Assembly (NCBI GenBank): GCA_030591745.1
Contig: JAUVAM010000102.1
Span: 1 to 8,841 of the forward strand
From: Deltaproteobacteria bacterium
GTDB lineage: Bacteria; Myxococcota; B64-G9
Direction of reading: 5' to 3'
DNA length: 8,841 nucleotides
In this document: positions 7,160-8,841 of the stretch, in pieces
Layout of the letters: each line of letters opens with the position of its first letter
How positions within the stretch are numbered: position 1 is the stretch's first letter
Made by a program: the position numbers and the translations under genes
Notes under the pieces: model-generated
Seen by the model: the letters and a program-made list of their open reading frames with translations, nothing else
What the model was told of the DNA's origin: nothing
The model's database searches: none

Positions 7160-7549
7160 ATGAATATACCGACAGAGCTGAAATACACGAAGGATCACGA
7201 ATGGTTGAGGGTAGAAGAAAAGGTGGTCACCCTGGGCATCAGTGACTACGCCCAGATGGAACTCGGCGACATCGTCAACGTGGAGCTTCCCGACGAAGGC
7301 GAAGTGTACGAAAAAGAGGACTCCATCGGAGCAGTAGAATCGGTGAAAGCCTCCAGCGAAATCTTCACGCCGGTAAGCGGAAAAATCCTCGAAATCAACG
7401 ATCCCTTGATGGACACCCCTGAAAACATCAACGATGATCCCTATGAAGAAGGCTGGATGGTCAAAATCGAGATGTCCAACCTGGACGAACTGGCAGAGCT
7501 GATGGACGCAGCCGCCTACCAGGCCTACGTCCAGGAGGAGTCCAAGTAA
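7160..7549 (+). CDS. gcvH: Glycine cleavage system H protein
   Basis: GcvH is the lipoyl shuttle of the cytoplasmic glycine cleavage system. It accepts the aminomethyl group from the P protein, presents it to the T protein, and is reoxidised by the L protein. The 129-residue length is the usual one for the family. The N-terminal KYTKDHEWL, then GDIVNVELP, and the lipoyl-attachment segment GAVESVKASSE are all typical; the modified lysine is Lys63. The C-terminal GWMVKIE and NLDEL segments are also standard. The ATG at 7160 follows AGGAGG (7146-7151) with an 8-base spacer. It is the first gene of a plus-strand unit: gcvPA starts 22 bases after its stop, which indicates an operon. Upstream is the divergent HD-GYP gene, so gcvT is not adjacent, unlike many gcvT-gcvH-gcvPA-gcvPB clusters. 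Confidence 0.97.
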   Translation: MNIPTELKYTKDHEWLRVEEKVVTLGISDYAQMELGDIVNVELPDEGEVYEKEDSIGAVESVKASSEIFTPVSGKILEINDPLMDTPENINDDPYEEGWMVKIEMSNLDELAELMDAAAYQAYVQEESK

Positions 7550-7556
7550 TCCACTG

Positions 7557-7564
7557 AAAGGCGG
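7557..7564 (+). promoter_or_regulatory. Ribosome binding site fixing the gcvPA start
   Basis: AAAGGCGG lies 7 bases before the GTG at 7572. It supports GTG as the start and explains why an ATG-only search misses the beginning of gcvPA. There is no ATG between the gcvH stop and this point in the gcvPA frame. Confidence 0.6.
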
Positions 7565-7571
7565 TGTTCTC

Positions 7572-8841
7572 GTGCGCTATATCCCTCACACCGAAGACGA
7601 TGTCCGGAGGATGCTTGAGGCTGTGGGGGTCGCAACAGTCGAAGACCTCTTCGCCAGCATTCCCAAAAAGCTTCAATTGGACCGGGCATTGAACCTGCCC
7701 GAGCCCCTGGACGAGTCAGCTCTTTGCACCCTGATGCGCAAGCTGTCGACCGCCAACACAGGCTCCGGCGACCGCATGGCTCAGTTTTTGGGCGCGGGCG
7801 CCTATGCTCACCATGTGCCGGCCGCCGTGGACATGCTGCTGCAACGCGGCGAGTTCTTCACAGCCTACACGCCCTATCAGGCAGAGGTCAGTCAGGGCAC
7901 CTTGCAAGCCATCTTCGAGTACCAGTCCATGATGGCTTCGCTCTTGGGCACCGAACTGGTCAACGCCTCCATGTACGACGGGGCCTCGGCCACGGCAGAA
8001 GCGCTGCTCATGGCGCTTCGGGTGGCGCGGAAACGCAAACGCCTGCTGCTTGCGCGCTCGCTGCATCCCGAGGTCGCCGAGACCTGCAATAGCTATTTGA
8101 GTGAACACGACGAAGGCACGGAGACCATCCCCTTCGGACCCCAGGGCACCACGGACTTGGACGCCCTGAAAAAAACCTTGGACGAGGGCGTGGCTGCGGT
8201 GGTGGTACAAAGCCCGAATGCCTTGGGCTGCATCGAACCCCTGGCGCAGATAGCCGAAATGGTTCACGCCGCCGGTGCCTTGCTCATCGCCGTGGTCTTA
8301 GAGCCCGTGAGCCTGGGGATGCTGGAGGCGCCGGGCCACCTGGGTGCCGACATCGTCACGGGGGAGGGCTCGGCCTTCGGCACCGGCCTGAACTACGGAG
8401 GCCCCGGACTCGGGCTCTTTGGAACCGCGGAAAAACAGGTTTGGCAAATGCCGGGTCGTCTGGTGGGACAAACCACGGACGATCGAGGGCAGACAGGGTA
8501 CGTATTGACCATGGCCAGCCGCGAGCAACACATTCGCCGGGCCCGGGCCACCTCCAACATTTGCACCAATGAGGGACTGTGCATGTTGGCGGCCGTCATC
8601 CACCTGTCGCTGCTCGGCAAGCAGGGCCTGACCGAATTGGCACGCATCAACGCGGCTAACGCTCAGGCCACCGCCGAGCGCCTGGTCCAGATCAATGGCG
8701 TAGAGATGGCCTTCGCCGCCCCCTATTTCAACGAGTTTGTCCTGAAAGTACCCGGCGGCGTGGACGCCGCGTTAAAGCGCCTGGACCAAGCCGGCATCAT
8801 TGGCGGCCTGGCGCTCAAACGATTCTATCCTGAACTAGACG
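7572..8841 (+). CDS. gcvPA: Glycine dehydrogenase (decarboxylating) subunit 1, 3'-truncated by window edge
   Basis: GcvPA is the N-terminal-half subunit of the split P protein. With GcvPB it decarboxylates glycine and transfers the aminomethyl group to the lipoyl arm of GcvH. The PLP-binding lysine is on GcvPB, so its absence here is expected. Translation from GTG gives 423 residues without an interruption. It opens with the family hallmark RYIPHTE (2-8). Other characteristic segments are FLGAGAY..H (72-81), FTAYTPYQAEVSQGTLQ (96-112), NASMYDGASA (131-140), VVQSPN (211-216), NYGGPGLGLF (274-283), PGRLVGQT (294-301) and SREQHIRRARATSNICTN (316-333). The family usually runs about 440-450 residues, so roughly 20-25 are lost beyond the edge, where gcvPB is expected next. 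It follows gcvH by 22 bases and is probably co-transcribed with it. Confidence 0.96.
   Translation, partial: MRYIPHTEDDVRRMLEAVGVATVEDLFASIPKKLQLDRALNLPEPLDESALCTLMRKLSTANTGSGDRMAQFLGAGAYAHHVPAAVDMLLQRGEFFTAYTPYQAEVSQGTLQAIFEYQSMMASLLGTELVNASMYDGASATAEALLMALRVARKRKRLLLARSLHPEVAETCNSYLSEHDEGTETIPFGPQGTTDLDALKKTLDEGVAAVVVQSPNALGCIEPLAQIAEMVHAAGALLIAVVLEPVSLGMLEAPGHLGADIVTGEGSAFGTGLNYGGPGLGLFGTAEKQVWQMPGRLVGQTTDDRGQTGYVLTMASREQHIRRARATSNICTNEGLCMLAAVIHLSLLGKQGLTELARINAANAQATAERLVQINGVEMAFAAPYFNEFVLKVPGGVDAALKRLDQAGIIGGLALKRFYPELD

Noticed and set aside
7716..8267. Minus-strand open frame (183 codons) within gcvPA
   Set aside because: The plus-strand frame from GTG 7572 is uninterrupted and matches GcvPA throughout, so the antisense frame is chance.
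8841..8841. Possible pseudogene because gcvPA has no stop codon
   Set aside because: The frame is intact to the last base and only about 20 residues short of the family length, so it is cut by the window edge.

Overview
The window looks like chromosomal DNA from a Gram-negative bacterium of the former Deltaproteobacteria, most likely Myxococcota or Bradymonadota. This rests on three things: a very large TPR protein with an unusual C-terminal domain, a lipoprotein built from Asp/Cys-rich MopE-type repeats, and a multi-GAF HD-GYP sensor. The placement is an inference from protein style; there is no rRNA or other taxonomic marker here. No tRNA, rRNA, CRISPR array, insertion sequence or phage gene was seen, and coding density is high.

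Layout, left to right. (1) Positions 1-3233, plus strand: the 3' part of a large TPR-repeat protein gene, with its start lying left of the window. (2) Positions 3250-3278: a strong symmetrical hairpin between two convergent genes, a likely bidirectional terminator. (3) Positions 3298-4785, minus strand: a secreted lipoprotein with six MopE-type metal-binding-like motifs and a C-terminal beta-rich domain. (4) Positions 4877-6976, minus strand: a cytoplasmic protein with three GAF domains and an HD-GYP domain, predicted to degrade cyclic di-GMP. (5) A divergent intergenic region of 183 bases. (6) Positions 7160-7549, plus strand: gcvH. (7) Positions 7572-8841, plus strand: gcvPA, which starts at GTG and runs off the right edge about 20 residues before its expected end.

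How the genes fit together. Only gcvH and gcvPA form a clear functional unit: H protein plus the N-terminal-half subunit of glycine decarboxylase, with gcvPB expected just beyond the right edge. gcvT is not next to gcvH inside the window. The HD-GYP gene and the lipoprotein gene are co-oriented, but a candidate promoter and a 5'-UTR hairpin lie between them, so they may be transcribed separately. Nothing in the sequence links the TPR protein functionally to its neighbours.

The least explained parts are the TPR protein, whose ten repeat units keep an exact 72-residue register, and its C-terminal domain, which looks like a peptidase-type fold without catalytic residues. I found no convincing new multi-gene system.
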